Counted from the first letter of the stretch, positions 7,013 through 16,010 are shown. The stretch: DNA of 64,000 bases from Nitrospira sp. (GCA_022842445.1 JALHPO010000008.1:1-64000), one strand, 5' to 3'. Program-made: numbers and translations. Notes: generated by a model from the letters alone, not told the origin.

Positions 7013-8725
7013 TTACGCCCGATCGGTCAGCTGAGACAGGTTCACATCGAACGAAACGACAGGGACGCCGATTTGCCAGCGTTCCAGAACCTCGGGATGG
7101 ACTTCGCCGATCACGCCGACGGGTTTGCCGGCCACGATGATGTGTCCCGCCCGGCCTTCCAGGAACGAAGGATGTTGCACCGGCTCCAGGCTGTATTCTT
7201 GCCCGAGATGGTAAAACAGTACATCGAGGCAGGAGTGGATCTCGGAGAAATGCGCGGTCGCATGGGCAAGAACGGCGCCGAGGACCGTATCCGTGCGTGA
7301 TCCCAACTCATGGGCAGTGTCCGGAATCGCCACGTCGCCCGCCTCGAAGAGACGATGGGGATAGAAGGCTCTGTTTGAGGCGGCTTCGACACGAAGCAGC
7401 GACGGCAACATCCATTGCCGTAGAGCGGAGAACGTCACCGCCATCGCGTTGTCGACTTCGACCATCTTGCCCCAGCCCGTTCCATCGAGCCGCATGGCGG
7501 TGGAATAACTCTCCGGCGAACCGAGGATGTTGGAGATGATTTCCTGAAACCCCAGCCCGACCATCAACTCACGCGCCCGATCAGAGGTCTGTTCGATGCG
7601 CGACAGCCCCCCCACCGTAAACTGCGCAGGCATTTCAGGTGCGAATGATCCATAGCCGCAGCTCATCGCCACATCCTCGACGACATCCATCTCGTGCATG
7701 AGATCCTGCCGATAGGGCGGCAACTTCGCCTTCACCGTGCTCTTGGCGGCTGACACGTCGTAGCCATAGGTTTTGAGGGCCTGGGTCACGGTCTTCCCGC
7801 CGAGTGCCTGACCCAGTGCGCGCTCGATCGTCTCGATGCGGATCGACCGCGGCTTCCCAAGATCCTGCGGCGTCAGGACCTGCCGGCCCAGCGGTGTCTT
7901 GTGCGGATACTGTACGGCAACCGGCTCGATCATGGCTCCGCGATCGGCGAGGTTGACGGCAAAGATATTCAGGGTCAACACCACCATCGCTAGATCAGTC
8001 CCCGTCACTTCCACGAACAGTTCGTCATCCCCCACCCGCACTTCCCCGATCTCTCGGCTGTTGATGATCGGCGGAAAGGACAGCGGTTGGCGCTTCGCGT
8101 CGCGCAGAATCGGCAGGCGGCTGTGCCCGGCCAGGATACGCCCGTGCTCCAACCCCTTCGGATGGACCATCAGGATTTCGGACAGCGTCATCACCGTTTC
8201 CATACCCAACGGCGTGAACCGCGCTTCATCCGGTTTCACCAGTTCATAGGTGACAGGAAACGCGATCTTCTGCAGCTGATAGATCCCGATCGAGACCGTT
8301 TTGCGCTTGTGGCCGAAAATGTCAGCCAGCTTCTCCTGTGTTTGAATGAGCTGGGCCAATCCTTCCTTGGTGACCCGGTAGCCCTTGGCGGTGCAGGCGG
8401 CAACGTAGGGGCGGACCCGTTCCATGCCGGCGCCGACGATCACTCGCTGTGTCGGCTTCGATTGCTTGCTCAAGAACGGATAGGCGCGCAGCCTGCCCTG
8501 CTGCTTGATGCGGATTTGCCGCGCAATGCCTTCGCAACACCAGAGGTCGGGCCGATTGCTGTCTTGCAACTCGACGCGTAGCTCTCCCGTTTCCGCGTTA
8601 TGGCCTTTCAACTCGCCCTTCACCAGCATGAGCCACTCTTCGATCTGGTCGATCGAAACGGCGCCTGCCCGCCGGCTGTCGAGCAGGGATTCAAGATCGT
8701 CTTTGAAGATGGAAATCGTAGGCAT
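7013..8725 (-). CDS. pheT: Phenylalanine--tRNA ligase beta subunit, archaeal/eukaryotic type
   Basis: 570 residues, far shorter than the roughly 800-residue bacterial PheT, and without the N-terminal tRNA-binding EMAP-like domain or the C-terminal anticodon-binding domain. Archaeal-type landmarks are clear: DSNRPDLWCCEGIARQIR, FGHKRKTVSIGIYQL, VKPDEARFTPLG, HPKGLEHGRIL, LSFPPIINSREIGEV and VEVTGTDLAMVVLTLNI, followed by B5-like and catalytic-like domains (DVVEDVAMSCGYGSF). It is the structural subunit of the heterotetramer that charges tRNA-Phe. It follows pheS by 14 bases and ends the operon. The archaeal-type pair implies ancient horizontal transfer. Confidence 0.93.
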   Translation of the reverse strand: MPTISIFKDDLESLLDSRRAGAVSIDQIEEWLMLVKGELKGHNAETGELRVELQDSNRPDLWCCEGIARQIRIKQQGRLRAYPFLSKQSKPTQRVIVGAGMERVRPYVAACTAKGYRVTKEGLAQLIQTQEKLADIFGHKRKTVSIGIYQLQKIAFPVTYELVKPDEARFTPLGMETVMTLSEILMVHPKGLEHGRILAGHSRLPILRDAKRQPLSFPPIINSREIGEVRVGDDELFVEVTGTDLAMVVLTLNIFAVNLADRGAMIEPVAVQYPHKTPLGRQVLTPQDLGKPRSIRIETIERALGQALGGKTVTQALKTYGYDVSAAKSTVKAKLPPYRQDLMHEMDVVEDVAMSCGYGSFAPEMPAQFTVGGLSRIEQTSDRARELMVGLGFQEIISNILGSPESYSTAMRLDGTGWGKMVEVDNAMAVTFSALRQWMLPSLLRVEAASNRAFYPHRLFEAGDVAIPDTAHELGSRTDTVLGAVLAHATAHFSEIHSCLDVLFYHLGQEYSLEPVQHPSFLEGRAGHIIVAGKPVGVIGEVHPEVLERWQIGVPVVSFDVNLSQLTDRA

Positions 8726-8739
8726 GGTGTCAGCTGGAG

Positions 8740-10305
8740 CTAGAAAATACCTCGGGTCGTGCGTATCAACTCAAGACTATCGGTAAACAGTTCGCGGATG
8801 TCGTGAATGCCGAGCGCGACCATCGCCATGCGATCGAGCCCGAGTCCCCAGGCAATTACGGGCACCGTCACACCCAACGGCAGTGTGACTTCCCGACGGA
8901 AGAGCCCGGCACCGCCGAGTTCCATCCACCCCAGCCGCGGATGGCGTACATGCATTTCAACCGACGGCTCCGTGAACGGAAAATAGGCCGGCAAAAACTT
9001 GACCTCTTTGGCTTGTGCGACTTCACGGGCGAACAGGTTCAGCAGTCCAAGCAAGGTTCTGAAATTGATGTCCTCGCCCAACACGATCCCCTCGACCTGG
9101 AAAAAGTCCGTGGCGTGCGTCGCATCGACCTGATCGTAGCGGAAACATCGCGCGATCGAAAAATATTTCCCCGGTGCCTCCGGCGCTGCCGCAAGGGTTC
9201 GCGCGGACACCGCGGTTCCCTGACTCCGCAACACCAGCCGTTTCGCCCGCTCACCGTCGAAGGCATAGCGCCACCCGGTGGAGCCGGTCGCGCCACCGTT
9301 CTCATGCGCCTTGGTCACGCGCGACACAAACGGTTCGGCGATCTTTGCGGCATGCGTCGGGTCTTTGACAAAATAGACATCATGGATGTCGCGCGCCGGA
9401 TGAAACTGCGGCATGAACAGCGCATCCATATTCCAAAACTCTGTTTCAACGAGCGAGCCCCGCATTTCCTTGAATCCCATGCTGACCAATTTGGTCTTCA
9501 CCGTATCCAGAAACTCGCGGTAGGGATGCTTCTTGCCGATGCCGACCCGCGGCGCTCGTAAGCTGATCGTGTATTTCCGGAAACGTTTCCGGCGCCAGCT
9601 GCCGTCCTTGAGCAACTCCGGGCTCAACTGCGAGACCTCGTCGACCGTTGCCTGGGAAGTGACCTGATTGACGGCCACCGTGCCTTCCGGAGACAGCACG
9701 TACCACCGGGCCACGCGGTCCTCAACCCGGAAGGGCTCCTTCGCGCTGCCACGCCTCACCGCATGCTCCTGAATGAGCTGGCGGGACGGCTCCGGAAACT
9801 GTTCCACCTCGCAGGGAGCTTCGTGCAGCTGTTGGAGAATCGCGCGCATGGCCTCAGTTGAAGGGCTGGGGCGCCCGGTGGATTCGAGACAGCCACCCTG
9901 CACGATCAAGAGTGCGCCTTCTTTCTTCAGCCGGCCGACCGCTTTGCTTACATCGGCGGGATCGAGGCCTTCTTTGGTATGGAGATCCGGAATGGTCAGC
10001 CGTTTCCCCGTGCCGGATGCATCCCGCGCCGCAGAGAGGATCCGTTCGATCGGTGAAGACTGTTCGAAATAGGTTTCCCCAAGCGGGGTCAGCGAGGCGA
10101 CCGGCGTAATCGTTTCAGACTGCACGACGAGCAACTGCTTCGCCAGGAGCCATTCGATCGCCATGCTGAGCTGGGAAGGTTCCAGTGCCGTCGTAGCGGC
10201 CAATTGCTCCGTGGTCAGTACCGTCCCTGATGGACCTGCCCCAAAGGCGGTCAGCACTTTGATTTCGAGGGGGTGCAGATTGTCGAACGAGGATGTCGTA
10301 TCCAC
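8740..10305 (-). CDS. pheS: Phenylalanine--tRNA ligase alpha subunit, archaeal/eukaryotic type
   Basis: 521 residues from GTG 10305; the start follows the rpe stop by seven bases and has GATAGGA upstream. The N-terminal 200 residues hold winged-helix repeats (LHPLEIKVLTAFG; GLDPADVSKAVGRLKKEGAL), which replace the coiled coil of bacterial PheS. The class II core then carries DALFMPQFHPARDIHDVYFV (motif 2 region), FQVEGIVLGEDINF, and the motif 3 region PVIAWGLGLDRMAM. These are features of the archaeal/eukaryotic enzyme. It adenylates phenylalanine and transfers it to tRNA-Phe. A longer upstream frame would overlap rpe out of frame and is rejected. Confidence 0.93.
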   Translation of the reverse strand: MDTTSSFDNLHPLEIKVLTAFGAGPSGTVLTTEQLAATTALEPSQLSMAIEWLLAKQLLVVQSETITPVASLTPLGETYFEQSSPIERILSAARDASGTGKRLTIPDLHTKEGLDPADVSKAVGRLKKEGALLIVQGGCLESTGRPSPSTEAMRAILQQLHEAPCEVEQFPEPSRQLIQEHAVRRGSAKEPFRVEDRVARWYVLSPEGTVAVNQVTSQATVDEVSQLSPELLKDGSWRRKRFRKYTISLRAPRVGIGKKHPYREFLDTVKTKLVSMGFKEMRGSLVETEFWNMDALFMPQFHPARDIHDVYFVKDPTHAAKIAEPFVSRVTKAHENGGATGSTGWRYAFDGERAKRLVLRSQGTAVSARTLAAAPEAPGKYFSIARCFRYDQVDATHATDFFQVEGIVLGEDINFRTLLGLLNLFAREVAQAKEVKFLPAYFPFTEPSVEMHVRHPRLGWMELGGAGLFRREVTLPLGVTVPVIAWGLGLDRMAMVALGIHDIRELFTDSLELIRTTRGIF

Positions 10306-10312
10306 CCGAATC

Positions 10313-10993
10313 CTATCGATGCACAGGAGCCTGCTGCCCCGCTGTGCGCAGCGCGGTGATGCGAGCGGCGTAGTCCGAACCGGAAAAGATCGCGGACCCG
10401 GCGACAAGGACATCGGCGCCCGCCTCCAGCACTTGGGCCGCATTCTCGGCCTTCACCCCGCCATCGACTTCCAACAACGCGTGGCTGCCGATCCGGTCGA
10501 GCATCTGACGAACCGCCTTCACTTTAGCCAGACAGGAAGCGATGAACTTCTGCCCGCCGAATCCCGGGTTGACCGACATGATCAGCACCAGATCGACGTC
10601 GGCAAGAATCTCTTGAAGCGAATGGACCGGCGTGGCGGGATTGAGCGTCACCCCGGCCTTCACACCCAGTTCCTTGATCGATTGGATCGTACGATGCAGG
10701 TGCGGACAGGCCTCCACATGCACGGTCAAATAATTCGCCCCGGCCCTGGCGAATTCCGGAATAAACGCATCGGCATTGGTGATCATCAAATGTACATCGA
10801 GCGGAAGTTTCGTCACCTTCCGCAACGATTCGACGATCGGCGGCCCGATCGTGAGATTCGGGACGAAATGCCCGTCCATCACGTCGATATGCAGCAGATC
10901 CGCGCCGGCCCGCTCGACCGCGGCCACTTCATCGGCCAGCCGCGCGAAGTCCGCAGAGAGAATAGAGGGGGCGATCTGGATCGGCTTAGGCAT
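10313..10993 (-). CDS. rpe: Ribulose-phosphate 3-epimerase
   Basis: 226 residues from ATG 10993, which shares one base with the rsmB stop (TAATG). TIM-barrel enzyme with the signatures IQIAPSILSADFARL, LHIDVMDGHFVPNLTIG, HLMI, VNPGFGGQKF and LLEVDGGV; these include the metal-binding His and Asp residues of the family. It interconverts ribulose 5-phosphate and xylulose 5-phosphate in the pentose phosphate and Calvin routes. The coupling to rsmB and fmt follows a widespread arrangement. Length and motifs are complete. Confidence 0.96.
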   Translation of the reverse strand: MPKPIQIAPSILSADFARLADEVAAVERAGADLLHIDVMDGHFVPNLTIGPPIVESLRKVTKLPLDVHLMITNADAFIPEFARAGANYLTVHVEACPHLHRTIQSIKELGVKAGVTLNPATPVHSLQEILADVDLVLIMSVNPGFGGQKFIASCLAKVKAVRQMLDRIGSHALLEVDGGVKAENAAQVLEAGADVLVAGSAIFSGSDYAARITALRTAGQQAPVHR

Positions 10994-12426
10994 TAGGAAA
11001 TCTTCCTCAGTCGAGCGGCATAGAAACCATCCATCCCAAGTCGATTGCCCATGGTCGAAAGCGCACCCTGAGGCGTCACAAATGGGAGAGCAGCGGAAGG
11101 AAGCCACGGCACGACGGATTCGCGCATCCAGCCGGGATGAGCGCGGCAAAACTGCTGAATCACGTCTTCGGTTTCTTCCTGCTCGGTCGAGCACGTACTA
11201 TAGACCAGCACCCCGCCGGGCCGCAAGACAGGCGCCACCGCTTCGAGGATCTCCTTCTGAAGTTGATGGTGCCGGGCGAACATCGCCTGATGTTTATTCC
11301 ACTTGGCTTCGGGATGGCGGCGCAGCACACCAAGCCCGCTGCAGGGCGCATCGAGCAGAACCCGATGGACCGATCCATCCGGCGTCGTGGTGGGCCGGTC
11401 CGCACGGCCACCGCCCTTGCTGACGATACCCGACATCTCCTGTGACTTTCGCGCATCTCCCATGGTCGGCGCCACGATATTGACTCCCAAGCGGCGACAA
11501 TTGTCTTGCAGGCGATCGAGGCGAGCCTGTTGACGATCCAACGCAAAAATATGTCCGTGATTTTTCATCAGCTCCGCAAGATGCGTCGCTTTGCCTCCCG
11601 GCGCGGCACAGGCATCCAGAATCTGTTCGCCCGGCTGCGGATCGAGAAGCGGCGGGATCAGCTGGGCCGCTTCATCCTCGACGTAGAACTCGCCCTCCTG
11701 AAAGCCGGGCAGAGCTGTCACGGGCCCGCTCTTTTCGAAAATGACACCGACAGGGCTGATGGCTGTTGGACGCGCCGTGAACCCCAGTCGGCTGAGCCGA
11801 TCCAGGAATACGTCTCTCGTCACACGCAGCCGGTTCACTCGTAGCGTGAGAGAAGGAATGTCACTGGTGGACTGGCAGAGGGATTCGGCCTGCGCCACTC
11901 CCAACTGTTGCACCCATCGCCGACAGAGCCAGAGCGGAAGCGCATACCGAATGGACAAGGCCAACTCAGGATCGGTCTCGACATCCGGCAGCGCCGGCTC
12001 AGACCCGCGCGTGAGATTGCGCAGAACCGCATTGACCAACCCGCTCCAGTCCCGTCCCAGCTTCGGCGTATAGGATTTGGCGAGTTGCACGGATTCGTTC
12101 ACTGCCGCCGAGGCAGGAATACGATCCATACACAGCAACTGATAGGCCCCGAGGCGCAGCAGCATTTGCACCACAGACGGGAGCCGTGGGAGGGGTTTCT
12201 GGAGAACCGGCGCCAACCGCCAATCGATGAACTCCAGTCGTCTCAACACACCATAGGCCAGTTCCATCGCCAGGCCGCGATCGCGAGAGTCCAAGCGGAA
12301 ATGCGCAGCGCTCCGCTCCATCTGATCATCAAGCATCGTGTCCTGTGATTGGCAGGCAAGTAACACGGCCAGAGCCGCCGCCCGCGCGGAAGATGGAGCG
12401 TCGGGAGTAGACCGGCCGGATGTCAT
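10993..12426 (-). CDS. rsmB: 16S rRNA (cytosine-967-C5) methyltransferase
   Basis: 477 residues. The N-terminal 150 residues are a NusB-like RNA-binding domain (YGVLRRLEFIDWRLAPVLQ; VNESVQLAKSYTPKLG), and the C-terminal half is a Nol1/Nop2/Sun Rossmann methyltransferase with motif I (ILDACAAPGGKATHLAEL), motif IV (LDAPCSGLGVLRRHPE) and the catalytic-cysteine motif VI (LVYSTCSTEQEE). It uses S-adenosylmethionine. It carries a longer insertion around 380-395 (GGRADRPTTTPDGS) than usual. It overlaps rpe by one base and lies downstream of fmt with a 157-base gap that contains heptamer repeats. Confidence 0.94.
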   Translation of the reverse strand: MTSGRSTPDAPSSARAAALAVLLACQSQDTMLDDQMERSAAHFRLDSRDRGLAMELAYGVLRRLEFIDWRLAPVLQKPLPRLPSVVQMLLRLGAYQLLCMDRIPASAAVNESVQLAKSYTPKLGRDWSGLVNAVLRNLTRGSEPALPDVETDPELALSIRYALPLWLCRRWVQQLGVAQAESLCQSTSDIPSLTLRVNRLRVTRDVFLDRLSRLGFTARPTAISPVGVIFEKSGPVTALPGFQEGEFYVEDEAAQLIPPLLDPQPGEQILDACAAPGGKATHLAELMKNHGHIFALDRQQARLDRLQDNCRRLGVNIVAPTMGDARKSQEMSGIVSKGGGRADRPTTTPDGSVHRVLLDAPCSGLGVLRRHPEAKWNKHQAMFARHHQLQKEILEAVAPVLRPGGVLVYSTCSTEQEETEDVIQQFCRAHPGWMRESVVPWLPSAALPFVTPQGALSTMGNRLGMDGFYAARLRKIS

Positions 12427-12455
12427 AGCAACAGGCCCTTCAAAAGATGGGGAAT

Positions 12456-12490
12456 GTTTCGGGTTTCGAATTCCTGGTTTCGAGTGTTCA
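12456..12490. repeat. Heptamer-period repeat array (GTTTCGA type) between fmt and rsmB
   Basis: Imperfect 7-bp units follow in phase: GTTTCGG, GTTTCGA, ATTCCTG, GTTTCGA, GTGTTCA. An inverted set (GAGTTGC, GAGTTTC on the minus strand) lies at about 12505-12525. It sits in the leader of rsmB. Similar 7-bp arrays with other units occur elsewhere in the window. Confidence 0.5.
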
Positions 12491-12583
12491 GATTTCCTGC
12501 CAACACGAAACTCGCAACTCCGTTCCCTGGAACGATGGATCGACGATTGCAGCAGATATGCTCATGAATCATGCAGGATAACG

Positions 12584-13525
12584 TCAGCTAGCGGCAGCGC
12601 CTAACATGTCGCCTGGAATGATTCGATGTCCGGAAAGAAATTGCCCGACGGGCATGCGTTTGGAATTGGCCGTCTGGATTTCGAGGAGTTCCAACAAGCC
12701 CTTGCCGGTTGCCACGCGGAGCGACTGCTTTGCGACGCCGACGATCGTCCCAGGGACATCGCCTGTCGGCTCGTTCACGGCAACTGCGTTCCAAATATTC
12801 CAACGCGCCTGGCCATGGAACGTATAGGCGCCCGGCCAAGGAGACAAGCCCCGGATACGATCGGCCAGCGCCTGCGCGCTCATTGTCCAGTCGAGAAGTC
12901 CATCCTCTTTCTTGAGCAACGGCGCCATCGTGGCCTGCGCGTGGTCTTGTTGCTGCGCAGTGAGGAGACCGGCCTTGAGTTGTGCGATGGTCTCGACCAA
13001 CAGCCGGCCGCCAAGTTCCGCTAAACGAGGGGCCAAGGATCCCGCCGTATCTTCCGGCAGAATCGGAAGCCGCGCTTGCAGCAGCATCGGACCGGTGTCC
13101 ATCCCCTCATCCATGAGCATCGTGGTGATGCCGGTTTCCGTTTCCCCGTTGATCACCGCCCATTGAACAGGGGCCGCGCCTCGATATTTCGGCAGTAGCG
13201 ACCCATGCACATTCACACAGCCCCTTGGTGGAAGGTTCAAGATCGGCCCGTGCAGGATACGACCGAACGCCGTCACGGCAATCAAATCAGGCTTCCAGGC
13301 GGACAGCGCCTCAAGAAAGTCGGGCGTCCTGATCTTGAGCGGCTGGAGAAGGGGAATATTCGCGCGTTGGGCGATGAGCTTGATCGGGGGAGGAGTCAGT
13401 TCCTGCCCACGGCCTTTCGGGCGATCCGGCTGAGTGACGATTCCAACGACCTGGTCCTCCGACTTGAGTAACGCCTCAAGGGAAGGCACGGCAAATTCCG
13501 GTGTGCCCATGAAGACAATGCGCAT
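12584..13525 (-). CDS. fmt: Methionyl-tRNA formyltransferase
   Basis: 313 residues from ATG 13525. The formyltransferase domain has MRIVFMGTPEFAVPSLEAL, a catalytic segment NVHGSLLPKYRGAAPVQWA (Asn and His of the active site) and ETETGITTMLMDEGMDTGP with the catalytic Asp; an OB-like C-terminal domain follows. It formylates Met-tRNA-fMet for initiation. A longer frame to 13594 exists, but the family begins at MRIVFMGTPEF. The initiator tRNA gene, its substrate, starts 88 bases upstream on the opposite strand. It heads the fmt-rsmB-rpe-pheS-pheT unit. Confidence 0.96.
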   Translation of the reverse strand: MRIVFMGTPEFAVPSLEALLKSEDQVVGIVTQPDRPKGRGQELTPPPIKLIAQRANIPLLQPLKIRTPDFLEALSAWKPDLIAVTAFGRILHGPILNLPPRGCVNVHGSLLPKYRGAAPVQWAVINGETETGITTMLMDEGMDTGPMLLQARLPILPEDTAGSLAPRLAELGGRLLVETIAQLKAGLLTAQQQDHAQATMAPLLKKEDGLLDWTMSAQALADRIRGLSPWPGAYTFHGQARWNIWNAVAVNEPTGDVPGTIVGVAKQSLRVATGKGLLELLEIQTANSKRMPVGQFLSGHRIIPGDMLGAAAS

Positions 13526-13612
13526 AGCATGGTTGTAACTTTGTGTCTCCGCGAATGCAACGGTGGAAGTCGTTGGCTTGACTTGCCGTTCCACGCTTTG
13601 TTAGTCTCCGAC

Positions 13613-13689
<77 letters not shown>

Positions 13690-13953
13690 ACCTGCTCTCT
13701 TTACTCCCAAAGCGCGCAATTTTTCCGGATGATGATGCGTATACCGCATCACCATCGAGATCGTTTCCCATCATATATGATACTTGGCCAGCTCAATACG
13801 TGCCGGATCACAACTTACACAACGCCAGGCATGATAGATGTCGTCTGTCCTCTTGACTTGAATAGATCGGTCAGGTGATCAAGCAATCTAGGCATACCGA
13901 ACGGTCTGAGGAGCTACCGGTCGATGCGGGCAAGAACGAGCAGTCCGTGGGCA

Positions 13954-15396
13954 TCAACCAAGGATCGAGAAGTCGATCGGCTTGAAGCGCCCGTTGTTCG
14001 AACCTTCAGCAGAGCAGGCTGTCAGGCCACATATCATGTCCATCTCGGCCCGCAGGTCAACGTAGTCGCCCGGCTTTGACATGGGCACGCCGACCATCAC
14101 CTTTCCCTGCTGATCGACCTTGACGTTCATGAAGATGTTAAATGTCGTCGAGATCTGATGTCCTGAGATACCGTACTCTTTCAACGAGTTCAGTAGGTTT
14201 TCGAAACAGCTCGGATGATAACCCTTGTGCCTGTGAAGGATTTCAAACATCTCTTGACTGCACGGCGTCAGAAGGAAGTCATGCAAGCCGACGGTGTCCT
14301 GGATGATGGTGAACATCGGCTTGCTGTTGTTGGCGTAGAGGATGTCATTCGTCGTTAGGTAGATCCGGCTCGCATAGTCCACCGAACGACCTGAAGACAG
14401 CCAGCAATCGTGATCATGTTCGTCGAAGGCGAACAGGTCAGATACCTGCTCGCCTAGGGGATCGAGAACGCGCAACACCTGCCCACGCTTGATTTTGAAG
14501 GAACAGCCACTCTGTGGCGCAATACGGGTCAACTGCTGGGTAGTCACGTCATCCTTTTTATGTGTGTGGAACGGACATGTCCAATTGCCTGAAACTGCCC
14601 GGCCGGAATATTGACTTGCCTCGGAGCTGTCGCCGAAGTTTTTCAGCATCGGGTTGATCGAGCCCTGGGCCTCCATCTCGCGTGCTCGGATTATCTGCTT
14701 CATGGTCTCAAACTTTCCGCGGGCGCGCAAGCGCTCAAACTGTTCATGTAAATTGAACACCAAGGTCGGATATCTGGCGGTTCGTGCTAGACGCGATGCC
14801 TTGGGGTGCATGCCGATGACAAACATCGCTCGCCCGCCGATGCTAAATGAAAACTTATTGTTCTTTGGGTCGGAGTCGACGCTCTTGTCCCAGGCAAAGA
14901 AATCGGAATCAATGGCGTGCATGGCCTGAAGCTGGTCCCAAAGCAGATCCTCGAAGTGCTGTTCTGATTCGATCGCGGGTCCGCGGAACATCGCGATGAA
15001 GGTGGTGAGCTGGTCGTCGATGATCGGGAATTCGTGGCAGAACTCGTACAGATCATGGCAGACGGCACGTACGGCATTGTCGCACGCAAGTTCCGGGAAT
15101 AACCCGAAACGGTAGCCCTTTTGGGCGAACACTGAGATTGCGCCAGTGCACGGGTAGGAATCGCCGGCGATCTGTTGACTGAGTTGATCGTGCGCATTTA
15201 TGAGTTCGGCGTCGACGGGTACGTTGGGTACCAGCGGCCGGACGACCGCCGTATCCTGGAATGCCGCGTAGCTCGAGAACTGGCTTGCCACCGGGTCGAC
15301 CGACAGTGGATTCCACAGGCACTTATCGCGCCTGATGGGGTCGCCCACGTCAATCAGTCTAGAATTTACGAGGTTTGGTTGCATGTCGAAACCCAT
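13954..15396 (-). CDS. YqcI/YcgG-type heme N-oxygenase fused to a DUF1989 domain
   Basis: 480 residues from ATG 15396 (ATG 15384 also possible). Residues about 80-280 look like the YqcI/YcgG family (YPCTGAISVFAQKGYRFGLF; ALxxF region FIAMFRGP; GGRAMFVIGMHPKASRLAR; GNWTCPFH). GntA, the heme-dependent N-hydroxylase of guanitoxin synthesis, belongs to this family. Residues about 295-480 look like DUF1989 (urea-carboxylase-associated): KIKRGQVLRVLDPLGEQVSD, TTNDILYANNSKPMFTI, GYHPSCFENLLNSLKEYG and a final CGLTACSAEGS; its His and Cys residues suggest a metal site. Product and substrate are unknown; oxidation of a guanidino or amino nitrogen is inferred from the first domain. The gene is isolated, with no pathway partners nearby. 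Confidence 0.72.
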   Translation of the reverse strand: MGFDMQPNLVNSRLIDVGDPIRRDKCLWNPLSVDPVASQFSSYAAFQDTAVVRPLVPNVPVDAELINAHDQLSQQIAGDSYPCTGAISVFAQKGYRFGLFPELACDNAVRAVCHDLYEFCHEFPIIDDQLTTFIAMFRGPAIESEQHFEDLLWDQLQAMHAIDSDFFAWDKSVDSDPKNNKFSFSIGGRAMFVIGMHPKASRLARTARYPTLVFNLHEQFERLRARGKFETMKQIIRAREMEAQGSINPMLKNFGDSSEASQYSGRAVSGNWTCPFHTHKKDDVTTQQLTRIAPQSGCSFKIKRGQVLRVLDPLGEQVSDLFAFDEHDHDCWLSSGRSVDYASRIYLTTNDILYANNSKPMFTIIQDTVGLHDFLLTPCSQEMFEILHRHKGYHPSCFENLLNSLKEYGISGHQISTTFNIFMNVKVDQQGKVMVGVPMSKPGDYVDLRAEMDMICGLTACSAEGSNNGRFKPIDFSILG

Positions 15397-15481
15397 CAAA
15401 TGGATGGAGTTGGTCCTCGAACAGCATCAAATCCGTACGATGGGCGTCCGCGGATCGATGACGCAAAAACAGATCAGGGCG

Positions 15482-15535
15482 CTATCGAGGTTCGACCACA
15501 GGCGTGGGAACTGGACGTTCCGTCTGCAAGGTCAT
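15482..15535 (-). CDS. Possible 17-residue leader peptide upstream of the YqcI-DUF1989 gene
   Basis: ATG 15535 is preceded at good distance by GGAGGGGAGGAGAG, the strongest ribosome-binding site in the area, and opens a frame of 17 residues (MTLQTERPVPTPVVEPR) that ends with TAG at 15482, 86 bases before the large gene. It could be a regulatory upstream ORF, the remaining start of a lost gene, or a small peptide product. There is no homology evidence. Confidence 0.3.
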   Translation of the reverse strand: MTLQTERPVPTPVVEPR

Positions 15536-15855
15536 CTGCGAGGCTCTCCTCCCCTCCGGTCACGGGACGAATTATATGAGTCGTAGGGTACACCGCATTG
15601 GTACGGATTCAACTAGTGCCATCCCTTGTTCCGTCCGGAGGTGATGATCCGATCCAGATCATCGAACGGTACAGCCTCCCGGCGGAGGTAAGTCAGCGGG
15701 TTCCTCAGGCACAGACGACTGAAAATTGCAGCAGGCTGTTTTGATGGGAGGATTGATGCCAGATAGGATTGTAAGATGCCTGCTTAGGCGGCTCGGGGCT
15801 GAACCACGGCACTACACAACTTGCAGACATAGATGCCCGTCACATAACCCGGCTC

Positions 15856-15906
15856 ATTCCAAGCATGAGCCGGCCGGCAAACCCGTACGACAACGCCTTT
15901 ATTGAA
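15856..15906 (+). mobile_element. Scrap of IS3-family orfB transposase (DDE motif region)
   Basis: The frame reads IPSMSRPANPYDNAFIE, matching the orfB segment S-M-S-x-x-x-N-x-YDNA-x-x-E that contains the third catalytic acidic residue of the DDE triad. Homology stops on both sides within a few codons. The rest of 15536-16010 shows no recognisable gene. Confidence 0.5.
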
Positions 15907-16010
15907 GGAGCGGGCGCGAACGGCGAAGATCAGGCGGTGATCACGCTCTTTGCTTCCTCAGACACCAAGAACCCTTTCGTGGCAGAGGCGTGCAAGAGCA
16001 GAGACTATTG

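Noticed and set aside
8087..8581. Plus-strand 164-codon frame inside pheT
   Set aside because: It is the antisense shadow of a highly conserved gene; similar long shadows occur in thrS and argH.
13690..13953. Phage-type integrase or attachment core directly after tRNA-fMet
   Set aside because: No integrase-like frame was found; only a 12-base palindrome ATCATATATGAT (13770-13781), too short to interpret.
14654..14929. Plus-strand frame inside the fusion gene
   Set aside because: Antisense shadow of the YqcI/YcgG region with no ribosome-binding site.
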